Assembly (NCBI GenBank): GCA_028282885.1
Contig: JANQGX010000023.1
Span: 43,154 to 107,153 of the forward strand
Direction of reading: 5' to 3'
DNA: 64,000 nucleotides
Source: SAR324 cluster bacterium
Lineage (GTDB): Bacteria; SAR324; XYD2-FULL-50-16
In this document: positions 63,708-64,000 of the stretch, piece by piece
Layout: each line of letters begins with the position of its first letter
Position numbering within the stretch: the stretch's first letter is position 1
The notes under the pieces: model-generated
The model's input: only the letters and a program-made list of their open reading frames with translations
Told to the model about the DNA's origin: nothing
Database searches by the model: none
Position numbers and translations under genes: made by a program

Positions 63708-64000
63708 CAGAAGCCACCCCCGCACTGTCCATTCCTCACGATTTTGAAGCCGAACAGGCTGTCCTCGGTGCCATTATCTTTGATAATCGTACGATGAACG
63801 ATATTGCAGGGATTCTTGCACCCAACTCCTTCCATGACGAAAGGCACAAGCATATTTACAGGGCCATGCTGGAACTGGTCGACACCAACCAGCCAATTGA
63901 TGAAATCCTGTTGGGAGACCAGTTAAAAGCGCTTAATAAGCTTGATGATATTGGTGGTTATGCCTATCTTGCCGAACTCGTTGAATGCGTACCCAGCTCG
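63704..64000 (+). CDS. dnaB: DnaB-type replicative helicase, N-terminal part (3' end outside window)
   Basis: First 99 residues. The start overlaps the loader's stop (AAATGA) behind AGGAGGAGC. 'IPHDFEAEQAVLGAIIFDNR', then a HERHKHIYRAML-like segment (DERHKHIYRAML) and 'YLAELVECVPSS' are the conserved N-terminal domain of DnaB. The ATPase part lies beyond the window. Role: unwinding at the phage fork, loaded by the DnaC-like protein. Confidence 0.85.
   Translation, partial: MTEATPALSIPHDFEAEQAVLGAIIFDNRTMNDIAGILAPNSFHDERHKHIYRAMLELVDTNQPIDEILLGDQLKALNKLDDIGGYAYLAELVECVPSS

Noticed and set aside
1..64000. tRNA, rRNA, riboswitch or replication-origin iterons
   Set aside because: No tRNA cloverleaf, rRNA stretch, known riboswitch core or iteron run was seen by eye; a covariance-model search would be needed to be certain.

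Overview
The window is one continuous stretch of a temperate, contractile-tailed bacteriophage (a myovirus-type Caudoviricetes prophage or phage genome). It starts inside a tail or baseplate gene and ends inside a DnaB-type helicase gene. Coding density is very high, with start-stop overlaps and short ribosome binding sites. No host housekeeping genes, rRNA, tRNA or CRISPR arrays were seen. Two encoded lipoproteins, signal peptides and periplasm-type proteins point to a Gram-negative (diderm) host. The lipoprotein cleavage sites are loose (LHAC, FYSC), so I do not name a phylum.

Layout. 1-6.5 kb: tail fibre, a lipoprotein and a probable lysis cassette. 6.5-15.2 kb: four large acidic, coiled-coil or multidomain proteins studded with A-x-E-S type motifs, read here as injected internal head proteins. 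15.2-17.8 kb: an antisense cassette of six small genes that includes an AcrVA2-family anti-CRISPR homologue. 17.9-31.2 kb: portal, a T4 gp21-type prohead protease fused to a scaffold, major capsid protein, sheath, tube candidates, a probable tail-assembly chaperone with a frameshifted extension, tape-measure candidate and baseplate protein. 31.3-40.0 kb: an early recombination operon with a RecE-like nuclease, a likely annealing protein, an SbcC-like ATPase and an SF2 helicase. 40.0-42.5 kb: a LuxR-type quorum-sensing receptor convergent with an acyl-homoserine-lactone-synthase-like acyltransferase.

42.5-58 kb is a visibly AT-richer cargo region. It holds an EF-hand membrane protein, a secreted cysteine-rich protein, a secreted animal-type DNase I, a coiled-coil lipoprotein, two membrane proteins and a SIR2 / HExxH-metallopeptidase cassette that looks like an undescribed defence system. 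It also holds a broken IS1595-type transposase and a P63C protein. 58-64 kb is the lysogeny and replication module: divergent repressor and Cro-like genes, small early genes, a Rha/ANT antirepressor, a replication initiator, a DnaC-like loader and DnaB.

How it fits together. The head protease carries its own cleavage motifs, and the same motif recurs in the capsid protein and in the internal proteins, where it separates distinct domains. This suggests the phage packages polyproteins, cuts them during head maturation and injects the pieces. The anti-CRISPR homologue, the SIR2 cassette and the LuxR/LuxI-like pair suggest a prophage that defends itself, excludes rivals and may sense host density. 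A short dyad (core ACTGTACAGT) recurs at three distant places and may tie part of this regulation together.
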